64,000 bases of DNA from Taudactylus pleione (taxonomy: Eukaryota; Chordata; Amphibia; Anura; Myobatrachidae), in the NCBI GenBank assembly GCA_031769625.1, contig JAUIMM010000519.1:6753501-6817500 (forward strand). Direction: 5' to 3'. Position numbers and translations under genes: made by a program. Within the stretch, counting starts at the first letter, position 1. Each line of letters starts with the position of its first letter. This document shows, one piece after another, positions 1-12,276 of this stretch. Below the pieces are notes generated by a model. The model did not search any database and was not told the DNA's origin. It was given only the letters and a program-made list of their open reading frames with translations.

Positions 1-333
1 GCAAGCCCTGGAGTGATTTTGGCTCTATCAGAGCCAAAATCACTCCCACTGACATCATTAGTGATGTCAGTGGGGCCGGACCCAGACGGTAGGCGTTCCC
101 ATGGGAACGCCTCCATCTGGCAGCCACGCCCCCGGCACGCCCACCAAAGGGGGCGTGCTGTCACTCAACATCGACAGCACGCCCGCTTTGGTGCGAGACC
201 CGGAGCGACAGCTTGGCTGTCGCTATCTGGGTCTCGCGCATGCGCACGACGGAGCTCCCTCCGTCGTGCACATGCGCACTAGGGCACCATAGACCCGCTT
301 GCGAGCGCTCGCAAGCGGGTCTGAATCAGGCCC
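1..333 (-). mobile_element. Hairpin-chain MITE, GGGCCTGATTCAG family (cut by window start)
   Basis: The right end reads TCTGAATCAGGCCC at 320-333, the inverted form of the GGGCCTGATTCAGA ends seen at 3960, 22601 and 54910, so this is one more MITE with its left end outside the window. It is almost wholly a row of short inverted repeats: arms near 15-47, 49-80, 92-108, 127-164, 194-235, 242-280 and 294-323. No open frame is convincing. Other copies are flanked by 3-bp duplications, which suggests the PIF/Harbinger superfamily; that is an inference. Confidence 0.7.
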
Positions 334-590
334 TGAGTCCCCTCATCAGCATCATGGATGCGATGTGTCACGTGATGCTGATGAGAAGACTTGCAAGCTG
401 CCCTGCACTTTATGCACTCTGCATGCAGAACACAGAGCCGTGGCAGACTCCCACAACACTCAGTCACTCCTACAGTCATGAAGTGATGCCGCAGCCACTC
501 AGTGCTGTGGGAGTGACTCCCATCACTGTGTCCCAGACTTTGCGAGTCATCATGAGAGAGTCTGAGTGAGGTCAGACAAACTCCATAATT
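334..590. other. Hairpin-rich non-coding stretch
   Basis: This follows the MITE directly. CTCATCAGCATC at 350-361 is complementary to GATGCTGATGAG at 392-403. CTCCCACA near 448 pairs with TGTGGGAG near 507. It may be a second, unrelated foldback element or a more decayed part of the same repeat. 591-1278 is AT-rich with no gene or repeat that I can support. Confidence 0.35.
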
Positions 591-1278
591 CTGCAGGCAC
601 AGTGGCCGCTGTTTACAAATCTGAAACAGTTCAGCCATGTGCAGTGGCTTCACCTCCTACCCTGGTACCCGGTGCAGACCGAACCCACCCTCCCTTACTA
701 TGCCACTGCAACTTACTATGTTAGACTCCACAGTTCCAGCAACTTTTGCTTTTCTTAAAATAGTTTTCAAGAAGGGAATTAGGGTCCCCGACCACATGGT
801 AATAAATATATCCTACGTCTGCGGGAGAGCAGCAGGCTTAAGAGGTAATTCCTGGATTAGCTGTCATGTGATCATCCGATAGCAGGACAACAACTCCTGC
901 CAGGTACGTCTTGCTGCTGTATAGTCCCTTGACTCCATTGCGATAAATGCTGCAAGGCGCCAGGGGTAAACCCTTTAAAGATGTTTTCTTTTTCATGTTG
1001 CTGAGCAATGCCTTCAGAAGTGAAATGTATATTTTCCTTTGGAAAAATTGAAACAATGATCAGGAACACTTAGAATAAGATATGTATTGAATATTTCCAA
1101 CTGATAAGAACTGACATTCTTATGCACTTTACATTTTTATGCTTCAGTCGTATAAAGTGAAGGTTTCCAACATAAACTATGCTTTGGCTTTCAACTGTGT
1201 TTTATAAGTCAATAAAAGGTATGAACACATGATTAAATGAAACATATTCCAGAAATACATGTATTTCTGTCACAGAGC

Positions 1279-1611
1279 CATACTTACCTACTTTTCAGCT
1301 CTCTTCTCTGAGAGAAGCCCAGAGGAGAGATGCTGGTAACTAGAGGTGGGGGGCGGGGCTCGACACTATACATCATTAGGCCCTGCCCCGTGATGAGCAG
1401 GACCAGTATGACATGATTTGAATAGAAACATCATGTTGGCCCCGTCCCCTCCCTGTTTACCCACGATTTGTGGCATTAACCTCCCCATAGTGCCCACTTT
1501 GTTAGGAAGTGGGCACTGGATGCAGGAGGACCGCCTACTCTTCCGGGGATGCCTGGGACTGCCCACAAATTTGGGTGTGTCCCGCAACTAACGGGAAAGT
1601 AGGCAAGTATG
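1279..1611. mobile_element. MITE with CATACTTGCC-type ends
   Basis: The left end CATACTTACCTACTTTTC is mirrored by GGGAAAGTAGGCAAGTATG at the right end. The same ends occur at 58069-58451, where an exact 8-bp target duplication shows hAT-type insertion. Here the flanking 8-mers do not match, so the target duplication has decayed or been lost. Short open frames inside are shadows. Confidence 0.6.
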
Positions 1612-1624
1612 CATATTGCTATAT

Positions 1625-3728
1625 TCCTTATTATTATTCTTACCCCTCCATCACCCAAACCACCTGCTACTATCTGTGCACAAGATCTTGCTTCCTATTT
1701 TAGGGACAAGATTGATAAGATCCGAAATTAAATAGTAGGCTCTTCCTCAGCTAGTGACCTGCTCAATTCCCTACCTGAACCCTCTGGCACATTCTCCTCA
1801 TTTGATCTCGCAAACGAAGATGAAGTATCTACACTCTTCTCATCCTCCTACTCTATTACCTCTCCTCTAGATCCTATACCCTCACAAATCAGTAAAGCTT
1901 TGTCTCCTGTGCTTATCCCAACCCTAACTAAAATCTGTAATCTCTCTCTCTCTACTGGCAACTTTCCATCACTGTTCAAGCACGCAGTGATTACTCCCAT
2001 TCTGAAAAAACAAAATTCTGACCCTAGTACTCTCTCAAATTACCGTCCTATCTCCCAGCTCCCATGCCCCTCCAAGCTACTTGAGAGACTTGTCTACACA
2101 CGCCTCACACACTTTCTTAACTCGCACAACTTATTGGACCCACTTCAGTCCAGCTTTCGTTCCCAACACTCCACAGAGACAGCACTGACTAAGGTAGTAA
2201 ATGATCTTGTCACTGCCAAGGCTACAGGCCATTACTCACACCTAATTCTTCTAGATCTCTCTGCTGCTTTTGACACTGTTGACCACAAACACTGCAATCC
2301 CTAGGTCTTAAGGACACAGCTCTTTCTTGGTTTTCTTCCTACCTATCTGATTGCTCTTTTACTGTTCGTTTTTCTGATTCTGCCTCCTCTTCGCTACCTC
2401 TATCAGTTGGAGTACCGCAAGGCTCTGTCTTAGGTCCTCTGCTATTCTCAATCTATACCACCTCTCTTGGCAAACTAATCAGCTCTTTTGGATTTCAGTA
2501 CCATCTGTATGCAGATGATACTCAAATCTACCTATCCTCTCCAGATTTATCTCCATCTGTATTGGTCCGTGTCACTGAATGTCTTTCTGCCATTTCATCT
2601 TGGATGTCATCTCGCCACCTGAAACTTAATATTTCTAAAACAGAATTAATTATATTTCCACCAGCCAATAACAGTTACCAACCTGATCTCTCTATCACTG
2701 TTGATACCTCGACCATCCACCCTGCCCCACAAGCTCGCTGCCATGCTGTCATCCTTGACTCTGAACTGTCCTTTGTTCCCCACATTCAATCTATCTCAAA
2801 ATCATGTTACATACATTTAAAAAACATATTCAAAATTCGACCATATCTCACACAAGACACTGCAAAAACTCTAATCCATGCACTTATTATTTCCCGCATT
2901 GACTATTGCAATAGCCTCCTTACTGGTCTTCCCAAAAACAGGCTATCACCATTACAATCCATTATGAATGCAGCTGCAAGGCTTATCTTCCTTGCGAAAA
3001 GTTCTTCTTCTGCTGCCCCGCTCTGTCAGTCCCTCCATTGATTGCCGGTTTTCTACCGTATTCAATACAAAATACTGTCACTTACACATAAGGCTATTAA
3101 CCAAACCACACCAACATACATCTCTTCACTCATCTCAAAATATCTCCCAACCCGACCTCTCCGCTCAGCACAAGATCTGCGTCTCTCATCCCCATGCATT
3201 ACTTGCTCCCATTCACGGTTACAGGACTTTCTTCGCACTGCACCCACTCTATGGAATGAACTACCTCGCACAATAAGACTTTCCTCTAGTCTCCAATCCT
3301 TCAAGCGATCCCTGAAAACTCACCTCTTCAGGCAAGCTTATCAAATTCCAGAACCTCCCACATAACCTTCATAGCTTCCATATCTAATTACATCCCCTTT
3401 TTACAGTCCACACACAATCTCACACATTGTCTTTCTCTCACATCCTCCTGACATTTGGTCGACATTCCTGTGTGACTGGATCATGCAGCCAACCAAGAAA
3501 CTGTGCATTCTGGCTGGACCAAAATGCAATATATAGCACCTATCCTTGTGTATCAATGCCTATTTCCCTATAGATTGTAAGCTTGCGAGCAGGGCCTTCC
3601 TACCTATATATCTGTCTGTTATTACCCAGTTTTGTTCTATTAATGTTTACAATTGTAAAGCGCAACGGAATATGCTGCGCTATATAAGAAACTGTTAATA
3701 AATAATAATAAATAAATAATAATAATAA
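1625..3728 (+). mobile_element. 5'-truncated L2/CR1-like LINE
   Basis: A non-LTR retrotransposon that starts inside the linker between endonuclease and reverse transcriptase and runs to a 3' end with a short UTR and an (AATAAT)n tail at about 3700-3728. The 3' end (around 3655-3700) carries the GCGCAACGG and TATATAAGAAACTG blocks; the same end appears inverted at 49423-49476, which marks this as a repeated family 3' terminus. The missing 5' part is usual for target-primed insertion. Family placement (L2-like, Jockey/CR1 group) rests on protein motifs and the microsatellite tail. Confidence 0.85.
1640..3365 (+). pseudogene. LINE reverse transcriptase ORF, broken
   Basis: This codes for the reverse transcriptase and C-terminal part of a LINE ORF2, which copies the element RNA into the target site. 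Visible motifs in order: linker with FRDKIDKIR (about 1705), NYRPIS (about 2038), [13 protein letters not shown] (about 2249-2287), [13 protein letters not shown] (about 2410-2450), catalytic YADD at 2508-2519, [10 protein letters not shown] (about 2893), NAAARLI (about 2965), LWNELP (about 3248) and FKRSLKTHLFRQA near the end. Breaks: a stop in the linker (about 1729), a frameshift between 2287 and 2300 just after VDHK, and TGA at 3039-3041 where the family has the Trp of LHWLPV. It cannot make protein as it stands. The RT identity is firm; subfamily is less so. Confidence 0.88.
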
Positions 3729-3862
3729 TATGGTGACAGCAGATATTAGTAGCAGAGTAGTATGGTGACAGCAGATAGTAGTAGCAGAGTAGTATGGTGA
3801 CAGCAGATATTACCGTAGTAGTAGAGTAGAATGGTGACAGCAGATAATAATGGTGTCACAGA
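3729..3862 (+). repeat. Minisatellite, about 32-37 bp unit
   Basis: Four imperfect copies of a unit with TATGGTGACAGCAGATA followed by TAGTAGCAGAGTAG lie directly after the LINE tail. They may have grown from the LINE tail or target site. Unit length varies through small indels. Confidence 0.8.
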
Positions 3863-3959
3863 TATGTGTATGTAACAGAGTATGCTTAGTGTAGTAGTCC
3901 TCCAGATAAGAAGTTAAACCCAGGTACATATGTATCGGCCAAGGTACTGATGGTACTCT

Positions 3960-4137
3960 GGGCCTGATTCAGAGCCGGACGCTCTGACAAGAGCACTCGC
4001 TCTGAATCAGGGCCCTCCTACCTAATTTTGGAGTGGCCTCCTGGCCGCTCGCATAGCTGTGGGTGACCGCCCGCCGCTGGTCCCAGACGGTAGGCGTTCC
4101 CATGGGTCCCGCTCGTGAGCGGGTCTGAATCAGGCCC
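3960..4137. mobile_element. Short MITE, GGGCCTGATTCAG family
   Basis: The element starts GGGCCTGATTCAGAGC and ends TCTGAATCAGGCCC, with a perfect 3-bp flanking duplication TCT (3957-3959 and 4138-4140). It holds the inner blocks GTAGGCGTTCCCATGGG and CCGCTCGCATAGCTGTGGG also found in the copies at 1-333 and 54910-55447, so it is an internally deleted member. 4141-4917 shows nothing I can name. Confidence 0.8.
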
Positions 4138-4917
4138 TCTGTGTGTAATGCAGGTGTTGGTGCTGGTGGCAGTTATTCCACATGTGGTACTGTATGCTTA
4201 ACCAGTTCTAGATTTATGGTAATCTGATAGAACAGCAAGTAAGAATGATACAGGGATATCATGGGTGTAACAGCTGTAGGCAATCTGTGTGGAATATAGC
4301 AGCCTGGAGATTAGGTTAATTCTGGGAGTTGTTTGGAGTCTCTCAGAAGTATAATTCTTGTGGAGAGGACTTTATATACACTCATTTCCATTTCAAGCAC
4401 CACTACGAGGATTTAACTTTTATATCATTTACAGTTTCACACTATGGTGCTTTTTCTTTTTTGTGTTGGTATTTGCATATGAGAACGGTTCCATCATTGG
4501 AGAAAAACTACCATATATATAATTGTAGTTGAATACGATTGGAGCGCAAGTGAGGTTGTCTTTTTTTTTTTTATTTGTGCAATTTGGTATGGCGCAGGCG
4601 TCGGGACCCGGCTAGCCACGGTCAGACTAGCAGCAGAGGCAGCCCCCCTCAGGTAAGAGGGCAGGAGCCGCTGCTGGTTATATTATGTGTGCATATTTAT
4701 TATGGGACCTTAATCTTTTCCTGAACATTTATGTTATTTATATGAGAGAAATATGTGTAACACAGAAAATTCCTTTTTCTTGTGACTCTCTCTCCTACAA
4801 CCTGTACTACAGGCCAGTGTTTGACAAACTTGGTCATCATGGAACTAACGATACTGCCTTTGAACCTCTATACACCCCTGCCTATACCTTCTGATATCCT
4901 GCCTATAAACCTCTAAG

Positions 4918-5992
4918 GATGACGCTATTTTGCGTACGCAGTTATACAGTAAATAAAGACTCCAGACCTAGAACCTGTGGTTCCAAAGCACAAAGTATTA
5001 TTCAAGTAAAAGTACAGTCAGTTACACGCTAGTTATAAGTACAATTTGGCGCAAAGGAATTATACAGACCCAAGTACAGTTATACATACGCAGCGCTCTG
5101 GACCAGATGTAGGCATCAGCAAGAAACCCCTCGTCAATCAGCATTCAGCACGAAGACTAGGAACCCAGGGTCAGAGCACACATATTTATACCCCCCAGAA
5201 ATAAACAACACAATAGAGAAGTTTGTTGCTAATACCATTGGTCCTAAAGGAGAGGGCATATGTTACAAGGCATTTAACAGGTTGGTTCAAATAGACACAG
5301 TCCAGCCTCTAACAACTGGTGGTCTCTGGTTTCCCACCTCATGCAAATCATAACAGTTGGTCATATAATGTACATTTTGTTGCTTGAAGTCTCCGCGGTC
5401 CATAAGTTGAGAATGCATGTTGCGATCTCTCCATCGATATTACCAGAATACTGTTGAGAGAGTACGCATCAGTACAATACCAAACATGGCTTACTTATCA
5501 CGTATAAAACCTTAGTTACACAATAATCTTTATTTCCTAGCAATTATAATAAATGTGCATACTTGAATCTTATACCTTAAAGCTTATGGAACCTTGTATG
5601 TGAATATGTAATGTGTGAGTATGTGGGGTTTGATGTAAAGACGCTAGTTAACTTGGGGCAGATGCATGTGCATGAAGCTAATATTCAGCATTTTCATACA
5701 GGATCTTATGCATTCGCAAATATGTGACTAGTTAACAGCGCAATTGTGCGTATTAATGTGTGTATGAGAAATGGTGAAAGATGCAATCGCATGATGCTAA
5801 TAGTAATATCGCCACATGTACTAAAGTGTGAGCTTATCTAAAATGGCGCTTGGGCGGCCATTCACAAAATGGCATCTTGCGACCTCATTTCCAAGATGGC
5901 GTCTTGCGGCCAGTCGAAAGATGGCCTAGCTGCGATCCAATTTTAAGCTGATCTTGTCTCAGCCAATTATCCAGCTTCGACAGAACCCTAAC
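4918..5992 (-). repeat. LTR-like block (possible solo LTR)
   Basis: Read on the minus strand it starts TGTTAGGGTTCTGTCG (5992 downward), has a promoter-like TATAAATA (about 5186-5195), and runs about 270 bp further before a T-rich end near 4918. This order (TG start, long U3, TATA box, shorter R-U5) is what an LTR would show. I found no matching second LTR, no internal gag/pol region and no convincing 4-6 bp target duplication, so both the class and the left border are uncertain. A non-LTR repeat cannot be excluded. Confidence 0.35.
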
Positions 5993-6017
5993 AGTGCATG
6001 TTTTACAGATCTACTCA

Positions 6018-6306
6018 ATACAGAGATGCCGACATTCTGGCTGCCTCCCACGGGAGGGGGCAGCCAGATTGGCAAAATTGGGGGCGTGGCCGGCGGTTGT
6101 GGGCGGAGCGGGGGAATGGTCACGTGATCGCATCATTTTGGCCTGTGAAGCATTGTGAAGCAGGGGGCGGGGCAAAAATGATGTGATTCGGCGTGACCCG
6201 CATCATAGGCCCCCCCCGCTGCCGGTGATTCCCATGTAATCGCGAGGCTTGCCTGCCTTCCAATTTTTGGGATGCTCCCGACCAAATTGGGAGGGTAGGC
6301 AAGTAT
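6018..6306. mobile_element. MITE remnant with GGCAAGTATG right end
   Basis: The right end GGGTAGGCAAGTATG matches the ends of 1279-1611 and 58069-58451. The left end is degraded (GATGCCGACATTCTGGCTGCC near 6024). GC content is high, with a GGCAGCCAG / CTGGCTGCC inverted pair near 6038-6070. Confidence 0.5.
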
Positions 6307-6666
6307 GCCTCAATATCACAATTGAAATAATTAGTACCCTATAGAGATCTTTCAAAATATGTCAGCAAGTAATGAATACACCTGTGCACCAACTCGTAGA
6401 TCTGGAAAACATGCTATGTTAGGGGTCTCTGAGCACTGAGATGGGGGGGGGACATTGATATATACCATCTATGCAGATAATTATTAATACTATATTAAAT
6501 GCACCATACAGGACTTTAGCTAGAAACTTCTGCCTTTCCCCCAGGCTCCTGGACTTGCTCCAAAGCAGGAGACTTGGATTGTGGGATGGTGCCTACAGCT
6601 GCACCTAACGACTTACTGTGATCGCTGGCCCTATGTATGTCAGAAGTATTACATACACTGCACTTT

Positions 6667-7266
6667 GGGCCCGATTCAGACCCATTCGCTAGGTTGCGAT
6701 CGTTCGCAGCCGGACGATTCTTGCAAACTGCGCATGTGTATAAGCCTAATGCATGTGCACAAACCAGTCACTGTGTTTGGGAGACGATCGCTCTCTGCAT
6801 AATGCCAGAGTGCTAGTTTGAGTGACAGAACGGGGCATCTGTGGGTGGTGACTGGGGCAGGTCTGTGTAAACGGGGCGAGCTTGCACTAGCACAGGTGTG
6901 GCTGGGCATTTTTACACCAACTTAAGGGTGTGAATAATTAACACGTAGTGTCAACATACGCGTCATACGAGAGAAATAAAGGCAACGGTGATCGCAGTGC
7001 TTGCGTGGACTAGAGTCTACCTTAAGCACTGCGTGGTGGTTCGATGTCGCCCGATGGTACCAATGTTTCCAAACACTTCCTGGAGATGACGTCTGAAAGT
7101 GAGCGTCTTTACTCCTGGCTGGTGGGCGTCTAACTTCACCCGGCGATCGCACGTTCAGACATAGGAGGCGTCCTCATACCTTAGTGTGCAATCGCATCAT
7201 TTGCATATTTTCCTTCCTTATGGCAGCAAACGAGCGCAGCCTAGAAAACAGGTCTGAATAAGCTCC
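6667..7266. mobile_element. MITE, GGGCCTGATTCAG family, 600 bp
   Basis: Starts GGGCCCGATTCAGACCC and ends GGTCTGAATAAGCTCC. It is flanked by TTT on both sides (6664-6666, 7267-7269), consistent with the 3-bp duplications of other copies. The interior has the GAGTGACAG and CATCTGTGGGTGGT blocks also seen at 22740-22770 and 23405-23440. 7267-8152 is AT-rich with no recognisable gene. Confidence 0.75.
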
Positions 7267-8152
7267 TTTGTACGAGGCATACTATGGAATATAGCTTGTT
7301 AAGTCCTCATGAACTCTAAGATCAAATATTTGGAACCTCCTTCTAGAAACCTGCATCTACTCTTATCTTTTACCCCAACACCTGTGACACTGAACTTATT
7401 TTGTCTTTGAACCCTGACTGTACTTCTGTCTGGCTTTTCATGACTCCTGTTCCCTGGTCTACTTGCAAGCTTTGGTAATAAGCATCCATTATTGCATGTA
7501 CAGGAACACAGGGCTACTGAAAGGCAGCACTAGGAAGGGCTTGATTTATGGGAATATAGATATGGAGATCTGTTACTAGTGTTTACAGATGGCTTTAGTG
7601 GCTCAGGCATTACCAATTGTACTATATTTCATCTTTGTGACCAGAGGAGTTGGCTGGGAGAGGGGAGTGATAGACGGACACGGCAGTCAGATAATCATTT
7701 TGTTGAAGTATAAAACAAAAGAGATGAAAACACTGCTGAAAAAGTCAATTAAAATGATTAATGAGAAGTAGAGATGATGGAATATTCCATGAGAGGATTA
7801 TCCCAAGACCCTAAACAGCACATGTGATTTAACAGACATATTCTCTCAAAGTTGAGGAGTAGATGACTTCTCTCTGAGTTTAGTGAATAGAAAACTCCAT
7901 GACAGACACCCCCTCCCATTGTGTGTTGCCAAAGGCAGCAAACAACTATTGCACTCAGCTAGGTGCCTAATCCCCCATCCATTATGAAATAGTTATGTAC
8001 CACAGTCAGGGAAGGAACGAACATGGGAGATCTTGATATTGAACCTGAATTTTTTCTTTTGACATATTTTGGAACCCTGAGAGATTGAGAATTCTGAATG
8101 TACCTTTTGGTTGACCTACACATTCTACTACATTGACTCTGCGTGTAGTCAA

Positions 8153-8154
8153 AC

Positions 8155-8198
<44 letters not shown>
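8153..8198 (+). repeat. (AAT)n microsatellite
   Basis: Uninterrupted AAT trinucleotide run of about 15 units. Confidence 0.95.
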
Positions 8199-8479
8199 TT
8201 CTTGCTACTCTCCTGTTTCAATTTTAATAGTAATTGCACTCTCTGTGGAACAAGATCATCTGAGCCTTAGTGGTCTTGGGGCCAAAGTTTAATTCTGTTC
8301 CATTTATATCATATTTAGAATTTTACATATATTCACAGTGCTGTACAGCTGGAAAGTACAGAGAAACCCATGTAAGCAAAAAGAAAGTAGAGTTCAGTGG
8401 ACATAAGGCTGATTGTAGATGTACATATAGACTTATGTGACATAGAACAAACCAAATAGGAAATTGCAGACATGACGGG

Positions 8480-8645
8480 AGATAAATCAAACCTTCAAGA
8501 ATGATAAAGTTGCCCATAGCAACCAATTTGCTAGCTACAGTATCATTTAGCTAGCACCGTCTATAAATTACAAAAGCTGATTGGTTGCTATGGGGAAATT
8601 CTTCACTTTATCTTTCTCGAAGGTTTGATACAGTACATCTCCCCC
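8480..8645. mobile_element. Foldback MITE with TTGGTTGCTATGGG core
   Basis: Left arm (AGATAAATCAAACCTTC, then CCCATAGCAACCAAT at 8512-8526) is mirrored by ATTGGTTGCTATGGGG at 8580-8595 and GAAGGTTTGATACAGT at about 8620-8635. Both arms are about 50 bp with mismatches. 8646-11717 holds only weak repeat ends (a GGGCTATTTACTAAG at about 9346 and GGGGTATTCAAT at about 9717), a 5-10 bp poly-A rich stretch near 9930-10080, and no gene that I can support. Confidence 0.6.
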
Positions 8646-11600
8646 ATTGAGAAGTTGACAGTTCTCCGGCGATGGCCAGCACTTTCTTCCACGTAGTTTG
8701 GCTGCAACAGTCATTTCTTCATACAGAGTATCAAAACTTATGTCGTCAAGGTGACAGGTGGTCTTAACTATGACCACTCCCACCAGTGCCAGTGATGTCA
8801 CTTCCTGAGAGTTCTGGCATAACAAACATCTACATTCTCCAAAAACTTCTTCTATTTTCCATACTTAGTCATCACACGCCACCTCATGATGAAAACACAG
8901 ACACTCCTGAAAATCAATCAATAATAACATCACAACATAATCCACAACTAAAAATGTATAACAATATAGAAGAAAGTACAAAGGCTTACAGGGATGTGCA
9001 GGCCACACACACAGAAGAAACACTAAGGAAATCCCAAAAGTACAATAGTAACTATGTAAAAATGTAATGCTAAGGATAATTGATATAATAAAGTCAAGTG
9101 CTTATAAGAAAAATAGACAGATGGGGCAAATAGAGAGAAGGATTAAGAGTGGGATAAAGAAGAAAAGTAAAAGAGTGGTGAGGGTACTTAAGAGAGAGAG
9201 AGGAGGATGAAGAGAGAGGGTAAAACTGAGGAAGCACTAGGGACAACTTCCAATTTTAGTATATTATTATTAGTATATTATTATTACAGTGGCACCTGTA
9301 TTACATGTTTTAGTGTCACTGGATACACACAATCTCATACTCTGAGGGCTATTTACTAAGCAGTGTTAGGAGACAGAGTGAAAAGTGATAAGGTGCCAGC
9401 CAATCAGCTCCCAACAGTCATTTTTCAAACACATCCGACATGCTTTTGCTCCTTCTCACATGATGACTGGTCTAATGTGGTGGTGAAAATTATGCCTGGA
9501 AATAATAGGATTTAGGGTTGTAAACTTCTCACACAGTACAATTTGCACATGATGATTATGCTTCTGTCCAACCTCTCACCTACTGTATTCCTGAATCAGT
9601 AGAGGACACAACAGCCACAAGCAGCCAGGACAATAATATCTATTTGCTATGGCTCACAGCATAGATTGTATGATTCCTCACAATGACCACCTTTTATGTA
9701 ATTTACAAGTTTATTAGGGGTATTCAATATGGGTGCGATAACATCGTTTTTTGCGTTAATATCGCACTTTTTAACGTTTTTGCGTTAATATCACTGGTTT
9801 TAGTTTTACACCATATTCAATTTCAAAGACTTATCGCAGTTTTGAAAAGTCTTTGATAAAAAACAGTGATAACTTTTCACCATTGAATAGGTGTCGAAAA
9901 TAAGTGCAGAATTGGGGTTTAGGGGTGCAGGCTTAAAAAAAATAGCCTGCACCCCTGAGATTGACATTTAAAAAAGAACTGTGTCAAAAAAAGTTTAAAA
10001 AAAAATAGGGACACCCCAAAAAATGTATTTAAAAATTGGGGTGCAAAAAAATAATAGGAAAAAATTGTTAAACAATAGGGAAATAGGTTCAGGGCTATTC
10101 TGCATGTATGCGGCTGGTGTTTTCCAGAATAGAATTATAGCGGCAGGTGCACAAATGCAGAATTTTTAAAAACTTACTTTAGGGACATCAAAATATGCTA
10201 GTACCCATTTTCATGTACCCCAAATTTGATGGGACCACTTAAACAACGAAAAAAATAACCTAAGTGCTCTTCTGCATCACTTCTTCAATGTCGGGAAAAA
10301 AGCACCTGCTGCGGCTATTTAAATCCCCGACTTTCAATTAAAGGCTAAAACGGGGGTACCCATAGTGTTCCCCCATGTTTTTACAACTTTAGGGGGGTCT
10401 TACAATTATTTTAAGGAAAAATTCGTAACTTTACGCAAATCCAACTTCGGAGTTTCCCGTTTTCCCTCTAAGTGTCTTTAAATAAAACAGTGTTATACAT
10501 TACACAATAAACCGGTAAGGTTAGAATGGGAGAGGGGCTAAGTAAATAGAAAAAGATACATTTCCAACTGGACTTTGTATTTGTCCGAGAGTTTACACAT
10601 AAGATGCATGCATTGTGGAGACAAAAAGGTTTATCACTTCTGACTATGCTGATCATGTGACTGGCTGACATCATAAACGGCTTCTGTGACATCACTCAGT
10701 CTGGAGATAGCAGTTAGTGCTGGACACAGAATAGTCAGTTATCAGCCATTACTGAGCAAGTGTGGTCTGCATGCAATTACCCCTGGTCTAAGGTAAGGTT
10801 ATTTTGTCTCTAAAAATATTTCTAACTTAAGTTTGGAAAATATTTGACAATGTTGTTGAAATTAGGCAATGTTTACACATCTGTACGATGCCGGCTAATA
10901 TGTTGCCAATTTATAAATTATAATTATATTTGTTTTTTTAGGATAATTTTATACCATATAATATATTTATATAACCCATCTAAGTATATTTCAAGGGAAA
11001 GTTATCATCACCCAATTCTATAACTTTTTTATTTTACAATTGATCAATCGTAATTGCTAAATTCAGTATACACAATCAGATATTGTATTAACCATATAGG
11101 GAAAGCAAGCTATCATTCATGATTCAGAGATGGGAATATCAGCCAACAAATTTCAAAGGTCAAAGAGGTGTACAGATGTGTCCTTTTACAATCTAGCATC
11201 AGTCGCACCAAAAAGCCCCTCTCGCCGCGCTAGGTCCTACGTAACTATGCCACGTCGAGCGTCTTGTTTACTAAAAATGTGCATCTTATTTGCATAAATA
11301 AAACAACTAGAAGCGACAACCTGCATTGCTAGCGTACACGGACCACTGGGGCTTGCGACATTTGTACATCTGTGTGACTGTGTCCGAATCTGTGTAGAAA
11401 GGGACGTGAAGCGAGCGGCGGCGGATTTTCCTCATTCCAAGTTTCGTTGTGATTTATCTGCGACTTTGTACATGTGTAAAACCAATTCCTGTGCAGTTAA
11501 TGCCGCAGCCTGGAGTCTCTGGTACACTGTGAGCGGCTTTCGCTGCTTGTGTGATGCAAAATTATGAAAAACTGATAGAAAAATATGATACTCTTCTTGT

Positions 11601-11717
11601 CTGGGAGCAACTCAGCCACGCTGGGAATCTCGCACCGTATGGTATAAGGATGCTCAGTGTATGAGGACACATCTGCACAATAATAATATTAGTAATAATT
11701 AAAATATACTAAACACA

Positions 11718-12276
11718 GGGCCTGATTCAGCAAGGATCGCAAGTAAGAATTTGCAGTTGGCTGATGTTGTGTCTCTGCACAAGCATCTCAATGCGCGTGC
11801 GCGAACCAGTCATTGCAATCAAGTAAGGGATCGCACGGCGTATGCAGTTAGCAGGGAGAGACCCCCGATGTTGATTGACAGGAAGTGCCATCTGTGGGTG
11901 GTGGCGGGGGTGGGGGGTGGTTGTGCGAACGCTGACGTGTCTGTGCGTTTGACCGGCGTTACAGGGGCGTGCATAATTAAGCTCGTGCAGTGGCATACGC
12001 AGCTGTACATCTCGATGTACACAGGAAGCAGCCACAAACCTGGGGCAGGTCAGGACTCAGTTGTGCGTATGGGTTCGATAGTTCTCAATGTTACCGATGT
12101 TTTCGCAAGCCTGCGTACTGATCAAGCATAGAGTAAAGGGAGGTGTGCTGGCTTTATGTAGTGCTGGGCGTCTGCATCTTGTGTTGCGATTGCCGTGCGT
12201 ATGCATTCATTAGCATATTCTCTCAGTGGGCAGATACGTGCAATCTCTTACTTGCGATCCTTGCTGAATCAAGCCC
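11718..12276. mobile_element. MITE, GGGCCTGATTCAG family, GCAAGGATCGCAA subgroup
   Basis: The ends are long inverted repeats: GGGCCTGATTCAGCAAGG continuing into ATCGCAAGTAAG on the left, CTTACTTGCGATCC then TTGCTGAATCAAGCCC on the right. The copy at 15868-16349 shares this subgroup end. No clean target duplication. Short ORFs in both strands are shadows. 12277-13370 is unassigned; its longest frame (12456-12710) has no recognised domain. Confidence 0.75.

Noticed and set aside
8006..8239. Minus frame with a long run of Ile
   Set aside because: It reads through the (AAT)n microsatellite.
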